A stretch of 64,000 nucleotides of DNA from SB15 sp964639245 (GTDB lineage Bacteria; Chloroflexota; Anaerolineae; Aggregatilineales; J027): the NCBI GenBank assembly GCA_964639245.1, contig CAZXCU010000002.1, positions 186,001 to 250,000 on the forward strand, given 5' to 3'. Numbering within the stretch: the first letter of the stretch is position 1; every line of letters begins with the position of its first letter. Positions 24,728 to 33,292 of this stretch are shown here, piece after piece. The notes below the pieces were generated by a model. It ran no database searches and was not told the DNA's origin. It saw nothing but the letters and a program-made list of their open reading frames with translations. The position numbers and the translations under genes are program-made.

Positions 24728-26113
24728 ATGTATCTGGGCATTGATTTAGGGACACAAAGTGTCAAAGCGGTGCTGGTCAACGAAGCGGGCGAGATTATCC
24801 GCGTAGCGCAGCAAGCCTACCCGATTTCACGTCCGCAGCCAACATGGGCGGAACAAAATCCCGATGATTGGTGGAAAGCCACTGTTTCGGTGGTACAAAC
24901 CGTTGCCCGCTATGCCGCCCATCAGATTCGGGCGATTGGGCTGGCGGGGCAAATGCACGGATTTGTTGCCCTTGATAAGCAGGAAGAGGTGCTGCGTCCC
25001 GCCATTATCTGGATGGATCAACGCAGCCAAGCTGAAATTGAACTTCAGAAAAATTATAAAAATTGGCTAGAGTTAGCCCACAATCAGTTAGTGACCGGAT
25101 TTGCCGCCGCCTCCCTGTTATGGATGAAACAGCACGAACCCGCTATTTTTGCCAACATTGATACCCTCCTCACGCCCAAAGATTGGATTCGCTGGAAACT
25201 GACAGGGGTGCTATGTACCGAACCGAGTGATGCCTCCGCGACCTTATTATTTGATGTGCAAAAACGCCAGTGGTCAACCGAATTGTTGCAAATTTACGGG
25301 TTTGAACCGCGTATTCTGCCACATGTGGTTGAATCTGAATACGTCCTTGCTAATCTGACACCGGATGCTGCTCACGACTTAGGGCTACCGATTCATCCGG
25401 TGGTGGTGGCGGGTGCGGCTGACCAGGCGGCGATGCTGATTGGCTGCGGGGTGCGCGAACCCGGTCAGGCGGTGTTGACCATTGGCACGGGCGGGCAGTT
25501 CAGCATTGTCACTGACCATCCCCGACCTGACCCGCGTTTGAATACCTTTTGTCATGCCGTGCCGAATCGCTGGTACAGTATGGGGGCGATTCTGGCGGCG
25601 GGCTATGCGCTGTCGTGGTGGCAGCAGGTCACCAATGCCCATTTGGATGTGTTGCTCAAAGCGGCAGCGCAAGTGCCAGCAGGCGCAGAAGGGGTCATTT
25701 TTCGCCCCTATCTTAATGGCGAACGCACCCCCCACCTTGACCCGACTCTGACCGCCAGTTTTATCGGACTCACCGGGCGGCATGGACAGGGACACCTGAC
25801 CCGCGCTGTCTTAGAAGGAGTCGCGTTTGCCATGCGTGACTGCCTGAATACCCTTTTGGAAGCAGGCGCACAACCGACCAGCATTATTTTGGGAGGGGGC
25901 GGGGGCAAAGGCACCCTCTGGCGACAAATCATGGCGAGTGTTTTGAATCACCCCCTCCAAAGTATCGAAAACACCGAGCAAACCGCTTATGGGGCAGCCA
26001 TGCTTGCGGCAGTCGGCGACGGGCATAAATTAGCGGATTTAAACTGGGTCACATTCGGCGAAACGACCCTACCTGTTGCGGAATGGGTAGAGGTTTATAA
26101 AAACGGATTTTAA
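24728..26113 (+). CDS. xylB: xylulokinase (FGGY family)
   Basis: Phosphorylates D-xylulose to xylulose 5-phosphate, joining xylose use to the pentose phosphate pathway. Signatures: GIDLGTQSVKA at the N-terminus, GLAGQMHG (71-78, typical of xylulokinase), IIWMDQR, catalytic-base Asp232 in AGAADQAA, and the C-terminal ATP site LGGGGGKGTLWRQIMA. Length 461 is a little short of the usual 480-500. The last 22 codons recur in diverged form at 27821-27901, on the far side of the restriction-modification genes. The stop overlaps the convergent endonuclease gene by 4 nt. Confidence 0.85.
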   Translation: MYLGIDLGTQSVKAVLVNEAGEIIRVAQQAYPISRPQPTWAEQNPDDWWKATVSVVQTVARYAAHQIRAIGLAGQMHGFVALDKQEEVLRPAIIWMDQRSQAEIELQKNYKNWLELAHNQLVTGFAAASLLWMKQHEPAIFANIDTLLTPKDWIRWKLTGVLCTEPSDASATLLFDVQKRQWSTELLQIYGFEPRILPHVVESEYVLANLTPDAAHDLGLPIHPVVVAGAADQAAMLIGCGVREPGQAVLTIGTGGQFSIVTDHPRPDPRLNTFCHAVPNRWYSMGAILAAGYALSWWQQVTNAHLDVLLKAAAQVPAGAEGVIFRPYLNGERTPHLDPTLTASFIGLTGRHGQGHLTRAVLEGVAFAMRDCLNTLLEAGAQPTSIILGGGGGKGTLWRQIMASVLNHPLQSIENTEQTAYGAAMLAAVGDGHKLADLNWVTFGETTLPVAEWVEVYKNGF

Positions 26114-26913
26114 AAATTCTCGTCAGGATCATCAAAAGGATATTTTCTGTTGCCATCCCGCTTGGAAGTAAATTCGACAATTGCTTGCCAATTGATAGCC
26201 CCGTCAGCATTGCAGTATTTCAAGCTGAACTCAAGCGTCAATTTGTTAATCAGATTGCTATAGGCCTCCATAAATTCCTTGTTTTTCTCTTGAGCCTTAT
26301 AGCCAAACGGTTCAATGATGTCCGTATACAAATTTTCATTGTTAGAAATGAATTGCCAGAAATCCTGTCCGCATAATTTCCAATAGAGACCATTCCGTTT
26401 TCTAGGGCTGGAGTCTGTCCCATAGGAACAACCATTCACTGCGATAATTTGTCTATCGGGATAGTGAGTTGTCAGGGTAGCCCTAGCTTGCTCAAAATTT
26501 TCAAGCATCTTCTTCAATTGGCTCGCATTGCCCCAATTCGGACCCGATTTAATCTCCACCATATACACAACGTTATCCGCCTCAAACACAAGGTCAATTC
26601 CTGTCAGATGACCGCCTTGAGGGGGTTTATAACCACCATAAACTTTGTTGTTGACAAATTGGGCAATTCCTTCTAAAAATTCGCCAAAAAGTGTTTCCTC
26701 TTGGGAGGATAAATGAGCATCTAAAATGCCCCTAATCAACATTTCTGCGGTAAGAATATTTTTGGCTTTAAACAAATAAGGGTTTTTGCGCGAAAGAATT
26801 TTATCGAGTTTGAGCGCTTGTAAGCTCTCTAATCTTCGCAGGTGAAAAGCGCCGATATTTTCTTCAACGTAGGTTGCCACTTCGTAAAGGTCTAAAATTT
26901 TGGGCTGATTCAT
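26110..26913 (-). CDS. type II restriction endonuclease, PD-(D/E)XK, PmeII-like
   Basis: A 267-residue protein translationally coupled to a DNA methyltransferase (ATGA overlap). The nuclease core is readable: Asp107 in TGIDLVFE, 12 residues, then Glu120-Ile-Lys122 in VEIKSG, that is a D-x(12)-E-x-K active site, followed by NWGNASQLKKMLENF. The sequence resembles the PmeII-type family of endonucleases as I remember it; the recognition sequence cannot be read from it. It is clearly more A+T-rich than xylB and lies between two copies of the xylB 3' end. Confidence 0.75.
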   Translation of the reverse strand: MNQPKILDLYEVATYVEENIGAFHLRRLESLQALKLDKILSRKNPYLFKAKNILTAEMLIRGILDAHLSSQEETLFGEFLEGIAQFVNNKVYGGYKPPQGGHLTGIDLVFEADNVVYMVEIKSGPNWGNASQLKKMLENFEQARATLTTHYPDRQIIAVNGCSYGTDSSPRKRNGLYWKLCGQDFWQFISNNENLYTDIIEPFGYKAQEKNKEFMEAYSNLINKLTLEFSLKYCNADGAINWQAIVEFTSKRDGNRKYPFDDPDENF

Positions 26914-27734
26914 AAGAGTCTTGGGTGTATTGCGGTAAGTTCTTCTTCAACAATGCTCATGTATTCCGGCACAATTTCAATCCCGATGGCGTGGCGTTGC
27001 ATTTCATAGGCCATCAAAACCGCTGTGCCTACACCCATAAATGGGTCTAAGACGGTATCACCGGGTTTGGTGAATAATTTAATGAACCATTCGGGCAGTT
27101 GCTTCGGAAATGCCGCGCTATGTCCTCTATTGCCTGTTTCTGTCGCCAGATGAATCACGTTGGTGGGGTACACCTTGTCTCTGCCTACCCAATTCGAGAC
27201 ATTTTTTCCAAACCCACTGTCTACCTTAGATGTATCTCTGATTTTATCGGTTTCGCTTAAATTATTTAACCTGCTTTTTGCCCAATCGCCAATCGGAATC
27301 ATGACTTCCTCTTGGTACATATCAAATTTGCGATTTTTATTAAATTGGAGCAACCGTTCCCATGAATCCCGAAAGCGATTGCTCCACTTGCCGGGATACG
27401 AATTTTTCTTGTGCCACATAAATTCTTCTGTCCATAGCCAGCCCTGCACGCGAAGTGCTTTGATTAAATCTAAAACATAGGTATGTCTTTCCCCATCCAC
27501 CACTTTTTCCTTGATGTTCAAAATGAACGTCCCTTGTGGATGCAAAACCCTTAAAAGCTGCTCTGAGATGGGCAAAAACCACTCCACATAGTGGTCGGGG
27601 TGAACTCCACCGTAAGTATTTTTTCTCTGGTCGGCATAAGGGGGAGAGGTGAAAATCAGATGGATAGAATTGTCATCCAGTTCCTTGAGTTTTTCTTTAC
27701 AATCACCAAGTAACAGCTTAATACTATTGCTCAT
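26910..27734 (-). CDS. site-specific DNA methyltransferase, probable N4-cytosine type
   Basis: The protective methyltransferase of the cassette, 274 residues. Catalytic motif IV is TSPPY (29-33), which favours N4-cytosine methylation over N6-adenine (usually DPPY). The SAM-binding motif I, DPFMGVGT (230-237), lies at the C-terminus, so the order is that of beta-class enzymes. ATG 27734 is used; a TTG two codons upstream is the other choice. It comes first in the operon, so methylation can precede cleavage. Confidence 0.85.
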   Translation of the reverse strand: MSNSIKLLLGDCKEKLKELDDNSIHLIFTSPPYADQRKNTYGGVHPDHYVEWFLPISEQLLRVLHPQGTFILNIKEKVVDGERHTYVLDLIKALRVQGWLWTEEFMWHKKNSYPGKWSNRFRDSWERLLQFNKNRKFDMYQEEVMIPIGDWAKSRLNNLSETDKIRDTSKVDSGFGKNVSNWVGRDKVYPTNVIHLATETGNRGHSAAFPKQLPEWFIKLFTKPGDTVLDPFMGVGTAVLMAYEMQRHAIGIEIVPEYMSIVEEELTAIHPRLL

Positions 27735-27820
27735 GAACAAAATCCAATGGTTTGCCCGTCAGGAGATGGCATCCATTATAATTCATCTGAATTGCAATGA
27801 AAACATTTGAGCTATGATAA

Positions 27821-27901
27821 GATTTAAACTGGGTCAATTTCGGCGAAACAACCTTGACCGTTGCGGCATGGGGGAAGATTTATCAGGGAATGAGCAAATA
27901 A
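27821..27901 (+). pseudogene. remnant of the xylB 3' end (second copy)
   Basis: In frame, these 27 codons read DLNWVNFGETTLTVAAWGKI and so on to a TAA stop at 27899. This aligns with the functional xylB end at 26036 (DLNWVTFGETTLPVAEWVEV). DNA identity is high over the first 50 bp and ends abruptly upstream of the GAT at 27821. It is the probable original or donor xylB tail, cut off by insertion of the restriction-modification genes. Confidence 0.75.
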
Positions 27902-28383
27902 GGCTTATTGATTTTTTAGGCTCTTTGATTTTTTATACTTTTGCTTTACAAACATTGTCTTGGTTTGTGGGGGGAATAACACTGTATCTTGCTGCATTTT
28001 ATAAACAACACCCGGAATGGACACTTTCAATTATTCAGAACATGCCATCCATACAGCGTTTCCTTATTGGAACTATTGTCTTTGATTTAAACTTGTATCC
28101 TTTAGAAAATGAAAAACTGAGCTATGTAAAAAATATACCAATTTGGGCAGGCATAATTCGTGCATTGTCCTCTCTTTTAATCGCTTTAGTTGGGTTGATA
28201 GTCTCATGGAAAGCTGTTTTGAAGCGGCTCAACGGCGAAATTCCGATAGAGAATGGGAGTATAGCGCTATATTTAATTCATGATTCTGTCTGGTTAGTTC
28301 TCTATGTTTTAACGATTGGTTACTCCTTTTATTTAGCAGTCAAAATTTTCTATAAATACCAAGCGCTCAATAAATTGCATTGA
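27868..28383 (+). CDS. membrane protein, function unknown
   Basis: About 171 residues with four hydrophobic segments, near 15-40, 64-80, 95-120 and 138-160. No family recognised. The start is uncertain: the frame is open from 27814, but the sequence from 27821 to 27901 is a displaced xylB tail in another frame, so the true start is probably the ATG at 27868 or a TTG shortly downstream. It is A+T-rich like the restriction-modification genes and may have arrived with them. The 3' end overlaps the convergent receiver gene by 17 nt. Confidence 0.5.
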   Translation: MGEDLSGNEQIRLIDFLGSLIFYTFALQTLSWFVGGITLYLAAFYKQHPEWTLSIIQNMPSIQRFLIGTIVFDLNLYPLENEKLSYVKNIPIWAGIIRALSSLLIALVGLIVSWKAVLKRLNGEIPIENGSIALYLIHDSVWLVLYVLTIGYSFYLAVKIFYKYQALNKLH

Positions 28384-28744
28384 GCAGGTTGGCAAGCGAA
28401 TATGGATGATAAATGACTTTATCTATCCCTATTTCAAAAAGCTGCTGTACAAAGCCCTGATTATTCTTATGGATATAGAGAGCCGAACTAATAACAAATT
28501 TAGTTGTTGGATAAGCCATTCTGAAGGTCGCAAGGTTATCTAAAGTGTATAAATCGGAAACAGGGAAGTCTAGCAGAATAATCTCAGGGGGATTTTTTGC
28601 TGCAAGGACATCTGCCTCTTGGCGGGTAGCCGTTTCTCCGATTATCTGAATATCTTGTTGTAACTTTATCCATGTGCGCCACAACATCATTTCATCAGAG
28701 TCATCATTAATCAATAAAATTTTCAAAAGGTTTTGCCTAGTCAT
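28367..28744 (-). CDS. stand-alone, degenerate response-regulator receiver
   Basis: A 125-residue receiver-like protein without output domain. The acidic pair (Asp14-Asp15), the phospho-acceptor Asp59 in LLDF and Ser86-Ser87 are present, but the conserved C-terminal Lys of K-P is replaced by His113 (IYHPYS), so phosphorylation may be altered or lost. ATG 28744 starts the fold; the open frame further upstream overlaps the ATP-grasp gene. It is the last gene of the ATP-grasp operon, separated by a hairpin (28746-28767). Confidence 0.68.
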   Translation of the reverse strand: MTRQNLLKILLINDDSDEMMLWRTWIKLQQDIQIIGETATRQEADVLAAKNPPEIILLDFPVSDLYTLDNLATFRMAYPTTKFVISSALYIHKNNQGFVQQLFEIGIDKVIYHPYSLANLLNAIY

Positions 28745-28745
28745 A

Positions 28746-28767
28746 GCGGTGGAATTCACTCCACCGC
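28746..28767. repeat. GGTGGAATTC palindrome, family D
   Basis: GCGGTGGA (28746-28753) and TCCACCGC (28760-28767) pair perfectly around ATTCAC, in the gap between the ATP-grasp and receiver genes. A degenerate relative, sharing GGTGGAATTCA, lies at 58868-58890. Confidence 0.55.
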
Positions 28768-28776
28768 CACGATAAC

Positions 28777-30126
28777 TTATTTCTTCCCCACAATCGCTGT
28801 GGGGACAACCGAACCACCCCCCGCCGTCACATTCAGCAGGGAAACAGGCGATAGGCGCGTGAGGCACCCATGCACTTCCTCCCCATAAAACACATACGGG
28901 TCAGCGTCAATAAAACGCGGGCTGATGTCTAATTCACCGTTCAGCCACATCGGAAATTTGCGCGTGACAATCTGTACCCGTTCCTGCACCACATGCGGGG
29001 TGACAAGTGCTTGTTTCAGCGCCGCTTCCCAACCTTCCTGTGAAGCCTCCCACCCGATAACCACACCATGTCCGCCGTAATCATCATTGGGTTTGAGAAC
29101 CAGTTTTTCCCGGTTGGCAAGGACATACTCCACAAGGTCAACTTCCTGCCCGTCGCAGGTGGTTTTGCGCTCTTTGACCAAGCGTGTCCATGGGATATGA
29201 GCCTGAATGGCATCGCGCATTTCCGCCGTGAACAAATGCTGATTTTGTTCATCGCTCAAAAAGGCGAGGCTGGCTTTTTTGGCGAGGAGTTTGGCGCTAA
29301 TCGAATTGGTCGTGAATACTTTCCTATCACGGATCGCCTGCACAAAGGGGTTGTCCATGCCGAGAACCTCGAATAATTCATGGTATAACACCCGCTTATA
29401 GACAATATCAATCCGAAAATCGTCTATCCACAAATGCCCATCGTGATATTCCAATGCACGCGGGTCGGCAAGGCGGGCGTTAATCCCCCCGTTTGCAAAA
29501 GACAGACGACAAATTTCATGTTCATTCAGGGTTGGCACTTCCCGCCAATCGAGAATCGCCATCTGCGGGGAAGATTCTGTCCCCCCCCAGTCTTTGTACG
29601 CCCGTAAAATGCTGGCCAGCAAATTTCCCAGCGCTGGCATAAATTGGATATGGTAGCGTTCTTGAAAGCGTTTCATCGGCTCAAGTTGGGCAAATACTTC
29701 TCCTAGCACATCCCCGTAACCAATGCCTGCGGGTGTTTCCGCGTTGTATTCGACGCATTTGAGTGTGCGATTTTCGACAATATAAAAAGTATCCAAGCGC
29801 GAACTTGACCACGGGGCTTTTGCACCCTTGTCGATGTCAATCAGGGCTTCTTCATATTCATCCAGCACCAGTTGAGCGCGAAGATCGGCATTTTCCATGC
29901 ACAGGTCATGTGTGCGGGCAAACGCCTTGAGCAGCAGCCCTAAACGCTGACTTAAAAAATCCCAATCATCTTGAGCATAGAAAAAAGGACGCAGCACCAC
30001 ACAAATCGGACGTTCGCCAAAATACAAGCCCCTGTCCTTGAGTTTTTGCCGTAACTCCGCGTTGGCTTGTTCGGCGACTTCAGGAGTCAGCAGGTCATGA
30101 TAAAAATTAATCGCCTCGCCAATCAT
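28777..30126 (-). CDS. circularly permuted ATP-grasp-like ligase
   Basis: A 449-residue protein resembling circularly permuted ATP-grasp/glutathionylspermidine-synthase-like enzymes. Visible elements: VEYNAETPAGIGYGDVLGE (N-terminal substrate part), DIVYKRVLYHEL, then LVLKPNDDYGGHGVVIGW, the lysine and glycine-rich ATP loop, and VVQERVQI for adenine contact. It would join a carboxylate to an amine through an acyl-phosphate. The substrate is unknown. Its ATG overlaps the stop of the next ATP-grasp gene (ATGA), so the two ligases are made together. Confidence 0.72.
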   Translation of the reverse strand: MIGEAINFYHDLLTPEVAEQANAELRQKLKDRGLYFGERPICVVLRPFFYAQDDWDFLSQRLGLLLKAFARTHDLCMENADLRAQLVLDEYEEALIDIDKGAKAPWSSSRLDTFYIVENRTLKCVEYNAETPAGIGYGDVLGEVFAQLEPMKRFQERYHIQFMPALGNLLASILRAYKDWGGTESSPQMAILDWREVPTLNEHEICRLSFANGGINARLADPRALEYHDGHLWIDDFRIDIVYKRVLYHELFEVLGMDNPFVQAIRDRKVFTTNSISAKLLAKKASLAFLSDEQNQHLFTAEMRDAIQAHIPWTRLVKERKTTCDGQEVDLVEYVLANREKLVLKPNDDYGGHGVVIGWEASQEGWEAALKQALVTPHVVQERVQIVTRKFPMWLNGELDISPRFIDADPYVFYGEEVHGCLTRLSPVSLLNVTAGGGSVVPTAIVGKK

Positions 30127-31115
30127 GAGCTTTTGGCCTTACGCGGCGTGGCGGGTTTTTTCTTTTTTGCGCCGACCAAGCTGTTCCAGTGGTAGCGCTG
30201 GGCGGTAGATTCCTCTGACAACGCCAGTTTGATGGTCATATCCGCCATTTTTGTGACCATCCAATCGAAATGAACTTTGCCCAGCGAATTAACATCCATG
30301 TCCGGCGCAGGATTCATAAAATCAATCGCATAGGGGATGCCATCCCGGATGGCGAATTCACAGGTGTTCATGTCATAACCAAAGGTGCGACAGATGGTCA
30401 GCGTATCATCATGCAGGCGTTGGTGCATGGCTTCCGAAAATCCGTGTTCAGGATAGTAACGGCGGTTGTTCGGGTCATAGCGCATCACATGGACTTCTGC
30501 CTGCCCCAAGCCCATACACCGTGCATATTCATCCCAACGGATAAATTCCTGAATAATCATCGAGAGCAACCCACTGGTGTTGTAATGGAACAGCAGTTCT
30601 TCCATGTTGTGACACACGTAAACGCCTTTCCATCCCCCGCCATGAGCATCTTTCAGCACCAACGGAAAACCGCCCACCTGGGCGACCAGCGCGTTCCAAT
30701 CCATCGGATAGACCAGATTTCGCAGACTTTCTGTATGAACAATGCCGGGAACATAATCTTTGTTGGGCAAAGCAACCGTGCGCGGCATGGCGATGCCGGC
30801 TTTTTCTGCCAACGCCGACCCGAAAAATTTATCATCGGCTGTCCACATGAACGGGTCGTTGACCACCTTCACCCCTTGAATCGCCGCCATTTTGAGGTAT
30901 AAGCGGTAGTAGGGAATTTCGTGGGAAATGCGGTCTATGATCACGCGGTAAGGGACTGGTTCATTAATCATCGTCCCGCCGATTTTCATATATTCGGCAA
31001 CCACACCGGTTTCATCTGTGCGGCGGTTGACTTCTTCCAGATAGGCGGGCGGCCACGACCATTCCCGCCCCACAAACAATCCAATACGAATCGGGTCTTT
31101 TTTCTTGGCTGGCAT
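30123..31115 (-). CDS. ATP-grasp ligase (RimK/DdlB-like)
   Basis: A 330-residue ATP-grasp protein. The substrate-proximal domain holds VVNDPFMWTADDKFFGSALAEKAGIAMPRT, followed by PLVLKDAHGGGWKGV (ATP-binding Lys and Gly loop), MIIQEFIRWDEYARC and DFMNPAPDMDV (metal-binding Glu/Asp/Asn zone). The C-terminus is a Lys/Arg-rich tail, perhaps binding nucleic acid or an acidic partner. GGAG lies 10 nt before the ATG and TATAAT lies 18 nt upstream of it, so this gene heads the operon. Product unknown. Confidence 0.75.
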   Translation of the reverse strand: MPAKKKDPIRIGLFVGREWSWPPAYLEEVNRRTDETGVVAEYMKIGGTMINEPVPYRVIIDRISHEIPYYRLYLKMAAIQGVKVVNDPFMWTADDKFFGSALAEKAGIAMPRTVALPNKDYVPGIVHTESLRNLVYPMDWNALVAQVGGFPLVLKDAHGGGWKGVYVCHNMEELLFHYNTSGLLSMIIQEFIRWDEYARCMGLGQAEVHVMRYDPNNRRYYPEHGFSEAMHQRLHDDTLTICRTFGYDMNTCEFAIRDGIPYAIDFMNPAPDMDVNSLGKVHFDWMVTKMADMTIKLALSEESTAQRYHWNSLVGAKKKKPATPRKAKSS

Positions 31116-31132
31116 AAATCAACTCTCCAAAA

Positions 31133-31138
31133 ATTATA
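31133..31138 (-). promoter_or_regulatory. -10 box of the two-ligase operon
   Basis: A perfect TATAAT on the minus strand, 18 nt before the ATG at 31115. The -35 region falls inside the GTTTTTAG repeat (31139-31167), so the repeat may supply or disturb it. Confidence 0.4.
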
Positions 31139-31167
31139 GTTTTTAGTTCTTAGTTTTTAGTTGTTAG
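31139..31167. repeat. GTTTTTAG repeat, copy 1 (family C)
   Basis: A 29-bp A+T-rich element beginning GTTTTTAGT and ending TTGTTAG. A second copy, same length and about 80% identical, lies at 32007-32035, so the two flank the esterase gene. Confidence 0.55.
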
Positions 31168-31262
31168 TGGGGAAACTAATAACCGATCCCTAAAAACTGA
31201 TGAATAAAATCTATTTTATTGCTGAAAAGGGCTTTGCTGTTAGTCAATATACACCAAATCGG

Positions 31263-31982
31263 CTAGTCATGCCCGCCAATGTAGTGCAGTACCATTTTCT
31301 GCCAATACTGCCAATCGTGCGACCAGCCATCCCATTCACGGAGCGCGTTCCCAATACCTTTTGACCAGAGCAACCCGGACATATCGCGGTTGCTTTGCAG
31401 CAGGCGGTCTTCGCGTCCCACCGCCATGATGATATCGAGATGGCGCAGCGCGGCAAGGCGATTGGGGTCATGTTCTTTTTCGATGAACTGCATGGGGTTG
31501 TTGAAATACACATAGTCATCGCTGTAGCCATCGGTGAAACGGCGAATATCATACATGCCGCTTAACCCGATGATGCGGTCTACCTTGTTGGCATATTTCA
31601 AGCCAAAGCCCATCGCATGAAATGCGCCAAAACTTGCGCCGAGTGTCATCAAAAACGGATTGTCATTTTTACTGAGAGTGAAGGGCAGCACTTCATTGTG
31701 CAAATACTCAAAATATTGGTGGTGGCGGTACGCCCGTCCGCCGGGATGCGCCCAGTAGCAGTACCAGCTTTCGGCATCAATGCTGTCCACACAAAAAACT
31801 TGAATCCATCCACGTTCAATGTGTTCGCGCAGCGTCCACATCATCCCGCGATCTTCCCATTCATAATATTTGCCCTGTGAGGTGGGGAAAACCAGCACCC
31901 GTGCGCCGCGATGCCCGAAAACGAGCAGTTCCATGTCCCGATTGAGGGATGGGCTGTACCAACGGTGATATTCTCGATTCAT
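31263..31982 (-). CDS. alpha/beta-hydrolase esterase (esterase D-like)
   Basis: A 239-residue cytoplasmic hydrolase. The nucleophile elbow is GASFGAFHA (Ser in the second-half G-x-S-x-G), an acidic segment GREDRLL follows, and the catalytic His is probably in GWSHDWQYW near the C-terminus. The fold matches the putative-esterase (esterase D/FrmB-like) family. ATG 31982 begins the conserved part (MNREYHRWYSPSL); an upstream frame extension lacks a ribosome site. It sits between ATP-grasp genes, so it may trim or activate an ester or amide in the same pathway. Confidence 0.78.
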   Translation of the reverse strand: MNREYHRWYSPSLNRDMELLVFGHRGARVLVFPTSQGKYYEWEDRGMMWTLREHIERGWIQVFCVDSIDAESWYCYWAHPGGRAYRHHQYFEYLHNEVLPFTLSKNDNPFLMTLGASFGAFHAMGFGLKYANKVDRIIGLSGMYDIRRFTDGYSDDYVYFNNPMQFIEKEHDPNRLAALRHLDIIMAVGREDRLLQSNRDMSGLLWSKGIGNALREWDGWSHDWQYWQKMVLHYIGGHD

Positions 31983-32006
31983 GATAAAATCCGTTCTAAG
32001 TGTTAA

Positions 32007-32035
32007 GTTTTTAGTCATTCGTTTTTGGTTGTTAG
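32007..32035. repeat. GTTTTTAG repeat, copy 2 (family C)
   Basis: Second copy of the element at 31139-31167, located in the promoter region of the esterase gene. Copies share both ends and differ mainly at internal positions 10-14. Confidence 0.5.
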
Positions 32036-32079
32036 CTTAAAGAGAATGCGATGGTGAACCAATGAATTTTGACTAATCG

Positions 32080-33243
32080 CTAACTACTAATAGCTGCTTC
32101 TTTTGCCTTTTCGACGGCGCTTACCGCGTTGACCCGTCCCGCCCCCTGTTGATAGGCAGGCATATCCGCCAAGGGGATTGCCGTGTGAATTAAAATATCC
32201 CGAACCTGCGCGGGAGTCAAATTTGGGTTGGCTTCTAGCATTTGTGCCACAATCGAGGCCACAATTGCCACGGAAACTGAGGTTCCATCCACATGTTGAT
32301 GGTGTGCATCAATGAGTTTGTGTTTGTGAATCCGTTCTTGCAACATGGCATACAAGCGGGAATCGGCAGGCTGTGTCGTGGGAAGCCCTAAATCGCCTGT
32401 GCCGTTGTTTAGCACGTCTTCCAGCGCTTTTTCTGTGTTGCCATTCAGCAGGGGGGCAAGCCACCGCGCTTCACGTTCCATATCCGAACCCGGCAGAATC
32501 GGGGAGGCAATCCACGCCGCCGGGCCGATGATTTCCGGTTTTTTTGTCCCGTCGTAGGCTGTGCCGTAGCTGTTGTGGTAAGCGCTCCATGTTTGGCTGT
32601 CCAGCGAATTGTGGTCGTCGTAGCCACCTACGGTAATCGCATGGGGGGCGCTGGCGGGCGGGACAAGTTCTTCCATCCCACGATTCCCGGCGGCGACCAG
32701 CACCGTCACCCCCGCTTCCACTAATTTTTTGATCGCTTGGTAAATCGGGTGGGTGGGGTCGTTGCTGACGTAATCTCCCCCTACCGACAAATTCACGATT
32801 TTGATATTCAAGCGGCGGTGGGTATCCAGCACCCAGCGCAACCCGCGTAAAATATCCGTTTCTTTGATAGCGCCTTTGGGGGTGCTGACCTTGACCAAGA
32901 CCAATTTGCTGTCGCTGGCGATTCCGCGAAATTTACCCCCGGAGGTACGTCCATCGCCTGCCGCAATCACACTGGTCATTTGTCCGTGCCAGCTTAACGG
33001 ACTGAGTTTCTCAATGGTGGGAGTTTCGACGACATGCAGCGTCGAAGCATCGGCATGAACCAGAATTCGTTCGGCAATGTCGGGGTGCATCGAAAAACCG
33101 GAGTCAATGAACGCCATGACCACACCCCGTCCGGTATAGTCGGGCAAGGCACGCAGGCGTTCGGGGGTCGAGAGAAAATTAATCTGCCCTTTTTGGTAAA
33201 AGGGATAATTGGATGTGAAAACTGGCACTTTTCGCTTGCTCAT
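32080..33243 (-). CDS. subtilisin-like (S8) serine peptidase, cytoplasmic
   Basis: A 387-residue subtilase with the full triad: Asp47 (FIDSGFSMHPD), His86 (WHGQMTSVIAAG) and Ser322 (DGTSVSVA), with oxyanion Asn in LVAAGNRG. It lacks a signal peptide and a propeptide of normal size, so it probably works inside the cell. It follows an ATP-grasp gene by 49 nt in the same direction. Intracellular subtilases cut or cyclise precursor peptides in some RiPP pathways, which fits the company of ATP-grasp ligases; protein turnover is the simpler alternative. Confidence 0.88.
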   Translation of the reverse strand: MSKRKVPVFTSNYPFYQKGQINFLSTPERLRALPDYTGRGVVMAFIDSGFSMHPDIAERILVHADASTLHVVETPTIEKLSPLSWHGQMTSVIAAGDGRTSGGKFRGIASDSKLVLVKVSTPKGAIKETDILRGLRWVLDTHRRLNIKIVNLSVGGDYVSNDPTHPIYQAIKKLVEAGVTVLVAAGNRGMEELVPPASAPHAITVGGYDDHNSLDSQTWSAYHNSYGTAYDGTKKPEIIGPAAWIASPILPGSDMEREARWLAPLLNGNTEKALEDVLNNGTGDLGLPTTQPADSRLYAMLQERIHKHKLIDAHHQHVDGTSVSVAIVASIVAQMLEANPNLTPAQVRDILIHTAIPLADMPAYQQGAGRVNAVSAVEKAKEAAISS

Positions 33244-33292
33244 TTGTATTTTGCCCTACCCGTCTTTTGACCGTCGGGGAGGGACTATTCTG

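Noticed and set aside
27814..27867. ATG at 27814 as start of the membrane protein
   Set aside because: The sequence after it is the displaced xylB tail in a different frame, so its reading as part of the membrane protein is probably accidental.
28745..28867. N-terminal extension of the receiver gene
   Set aside because: It is Gly/Cys-rich translation of the overlapping ATP-grasp gene and the hairpin between the genes; the receiver fold starts after ATG 28744.
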